In this document: positions 6,932 to 8,175 of the stretch, piece after piece | Layout of the letters: each line of letters begins with the position of its first letter | How positions within the stretch are numbered: position 1 is the stretch's first letter | NCBI GenBank assembly: GCA_020718525.1 | Contig: DYRX01000198.1 | Location: 1 to 8,175 of the forward strand | Direction: 5' to 3' | DNA length: 8,175 bases | Origin: Victivallis vadensis | GTDB taxonomy: Bacteria; Verrucomicrobiota; Lentisphaeria; Victivallales; GWF2-50-93 | The notes under the pieces: model-generated | What the model saw: the letters and a program-made list of their open reading frames with translations, nothing else | Told to the model about the DNA's origin: nothing | Databases searched by the model: none | Program-made: the position numbers and the translations under genes

Positions 6932-6960
6932 TTAACAGATTAAAATTGTGAATTTATTAT
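6932..6960 (+). promoter_or_regulatory. Sigma70-like promoter toward the pseudokinase gene
   Basis: TTAACA at 6932-6937 and TATTAT at 6955-6960 each match the consensus at 5 of 6 positions, with the ideal 17-base spacer in AT-rich DNA. The transcript would begin near 6967, leaving about 250 bases before the kinase-like gene start at 7217. Confidence 0.5.
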
Positions 6961-6991
6961 CCATGAAAACCTATGTTATGCAAATGCGGAG

Positions 6992-7030
6992 GACAGGGTT
7001 TCCCGTCTATCTGCTTCTTTTCTTTTGAAT
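6992..7030 (+). terminator. Terminator-like hairpin in the pseudokinase leader
   Basis: GAC-A-GGG at 6992-6998 and CCC-GTC at 7002-7007 form a 6-bp stem with one bulged A and a TTT loop. A pyrimidine-rich tail (TATCTGCTTCTTTTCTTTT) follows. The stem is short and the T-run is interrupted and offset, so termination would be weak. It begins about 25 bases after the predicted start of the plus-strand promoter, so it could attenuate transcription or end a small RNA. Confidence 0.3.
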
Positions 7031-7216
7031 TATAACATTACGGTGATACGTTATGCATAGCAGTATTTTTAAATGCCTACGTAAAGAAATGTGGATTTGC
7101 CAGAATTGCAGACATTGGGGTATCTGTGTTTCTTTAGTCTCTCACAGAAAATGGGGCATTCCAACTCCATGCAGGGTGCTTGATTCCGGTCATGGCTTTT
7201 TTAAGAAGGGTCGCTC

Positions 7217-8175
7217 ATGTTCAATTTCAGGTGCACTTATTGCGACTCCGAAATTCAGGGGGAATACTGCCATATAGGAGAGAGGGTCGAATGCCCTTTG
7301 TGCTCAAGCGTCCAGATTCTCCCGGATCCCATAATTCCTCAGGGTTCAAGGTACCACGGCTACAAGATCGAAGGGCTTCTCGGTTCAACTCTATTGTGGA
7401 CGACTTACAAGATCGAGGGGCTGGATAAATTCCCAAACGAAGACCTTATATTGCGGATACCGACGACGTTTTTCCACAAGAACGTGAGATCCGTCCAAAG
7501 ATTTTACAATGCAGTGATCAAGGCCGGCACCCTGGACATGCCGGAGTTCCCCGCTCTTCTCGACCGCTGTCTTCTGGACGGCAAAGTCTATTTCGTATTC
7601 GAATATCTGAAGGGTTTCAGGAGCATCGCAGGTCTCGCAAGCGGGCAAAGGCTGATTGAATACCACGAGGCGGTCAGCATCGTTGGAAACATCGCGAAAG
7701 GTCTTTCAAAGGCCTGGTCAAACAGCCTCATGCTCCATAAGAACCTCGTTCCCAGCAACATTCTTGTCGATGAAAACTGCAATGTCAAAGTCCTCAATCT
7801 CGGGATTTATGAGTTTCTTCTCAAAGACTACAGCCTGATAGAAAACGGGTTCAGCGTATGGGACTGCAGATACGTGAGCCCAGAATTTATCAGCTCCAAC
7901 AGCTCCGATTCGCCCGCATGCGACATATGCTCGCTCGGCGGAATTTTTTATCTGCTTCTCACAGGCAGGCATCCATATGACGGTCTGGAGCCGGAGGAAA
8001 TTCCGAATGCTCCCGTTCCCAACATTTTTGACGCAGATCCCGCCTGTCCTCCAAGGCTTGCAGACATCGCCTCCCGCATGATGTCAAAAGATCTTGAAAA
8101 TCGGATTTACGAGCTACGCCGGCTTATAGAATGTTTTTTCAAACTGCTGAAAAGCGGATTCGGCCTTGAGGAGCT
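7217..8175 (+). CDS. Zinc-ribbon protein with a serine/threonine pseudokinase domain (3' end cut off)
   Basis: The frame is open to the window end, giving 319 complete codons. The ATG has AAGAAGGG six bases upstream and an in-frame TAA at 7202, so the start is firm. Residues 6-29 form a zinc ribbon (C6xxC9 and C26xxC29). Residues about 47-310 follow the Hanks-type kinase fold: IEGLLG near 51-56 for the glycine loop, HKNLVPSNILVDENCNVKVL at 174-193 for the catalytic loop, NLG at 194-196, SPE at 221-223, and a conserved Asp236 in CDICSLGGIFYLLLTGRHPY. Key residues are replaced: the glycine loop keeps one Gly, the VAIK Lys is Arg80, the HRD Asp is Asn176, its Lys is Val178, and the DFG Asp is Asn194; the helix-C Glu also appears lost. 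Asn181 is kept. It is therefore probably a non-catalytic scaffold or sensor. No membrane segment is seen up to the cut, but the missing C-terminus could hold one. The gene diverges from the helicase run. Confidence 0.88.
   Translation, partial: MFNFRCTYCDSEIQGEYCHIGERVECPLCSSVQILPDPIIPQGSRYHGYKIEGLLGSTLLWTTYKIEGLDKFPNEDLILRIPTTFFHKNVRSVQRFYNAVIKAGTLDMPEFPALLDRCLLDGKVYFVFEYLKGFRSIAGLASGQRLIEYHEAVSIVGNIAKGLSKAWSNSLMLHKNLVPSNILVDENCNVKVLNLGIYEFLLKDYSLIENGFSVWDCRYVSPEFISSNSSDSPACDICSLGGIFYLLLTGRHPYDGLEPEEIPNAPVPNIFDADPACPPRLADIASRMMSKDLENRIYELRRLIECFFKLLKSGFGLEE
7361..7422 (+). repeat. In-frame 17-base direct repeat in the glycine-loop region
   Basis: TACAAGATCGARGGGCT occurs at 7361-7377 and again at 7406-7422 with one mismatch. 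The copies are 45 bases (15 codons) apart. Both are in the reading frame and encode YKIEGL twice, at residues 49-54 and 64-69, on either side of the degenerate glycine loop. Confidence 0.8.

Larger units (their letters stand above)
6679..7216. other. Divergent intergenic region, helicase versus pseudokinase
   Basis: This 538-base AT-rich spacer lies between the divergent helicase and pseudokinase genes. It holds a minus-strand promoter candidate (6801-6829), a 6-bp perfect hairpin (6864-6882), a plus-strand promoter candidate (6932-6960) and a terminator-like hairpin (6992-7007). The reading frames inside it (6693-6899 and 7053-7277) have no ribosome binding site or protein-like composition that would support a gene. 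The long stretch of 250 bases between the plus promoter and the pseudokinase start could be a regulatory leader or hide a small RNA. Confidence 0.6.

Noticed and set aside
7053..7277. Plus-strand 74-codon frame overlapping the pseudokinase start
   Set aside because: No ribosome binding site, unnatural composition, and it overlaps the better supported kinase-like gene in another frame.
1..8175. CRISPR array, transposon ends, tRNA or rRNA genes
   Set aside because: No regularly spaced repeats, transposase motifs, paired terminal repeats, cloverleaf or conserved rRNA segments were seen by eye.

Overview
The window looks like a chromosomal segment of a bacterium with roughly balanced base composition, AT-rich intergenic DNA and long bacterial-type genes. 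A eukaryotic-type serine/threonine kinase fold fused to an N-terminal zinc ribbon, next to fused aldolase/dehydrogenase and glycerate kinase genes, suggests the PVC superphylum (Lentisphaerota, Kiritimatiellota or relatives). That placement is an inference from gene style; there is no rRNA or marker gene to prove it. I see no tRNA, rRNA, CRISPR array, transposase or phage gene.

Left part (1-3294, minus strand): a carbohydrate-catabolism pair. A glycerate kinase gene (2143-3294) is followed after about 135 bases by a fused class II aldolase / short-chain dehydrogenase gene (97-2007). The block ends at a clear intrinsic terminator at 1-30. The two enzymes could act in one sugar or sugar-acid route: the fusion would cleave and oxidise or reduce a phosphorylated sugar, and the kinase would feed glycerate into glycolysis as phosphoglycerate. 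The true substrate cannot be read from the sequence.

Middle spacer (3295-3927): it holds a small plus-strand reading frame (3411-3644) with a good ribosome binding site. This frame may be the remnant of a longer gene that continues in another frame and runs into a 90-base imperfect palindrome (3731-3820) built on a six-base period.

Central block (3928-6678, minus strand): a tight three-gene run. A RhlE-like DEAD-box RNA helicase comes first, then a TauE/SafE-family permease 13 bases later, then a small three-helix membrane protein overlapping the permease by 10 bases. A good sigma70-like promoter at 6801-6829 fits the head of the run.

Right part (6679-8175): a 538-base divergent spacer with outward promoters, then a plus-strand gene cut off by the window end. 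It encodes a zinc ribbon fused to a kinase fold in which the three main catalytic residues (VAIK Lys, HRD Asp, DFG Asp) are all replaced, so it is a predicted pseudokinase. This and the six-base-period palindrome are the least ordinary items here.
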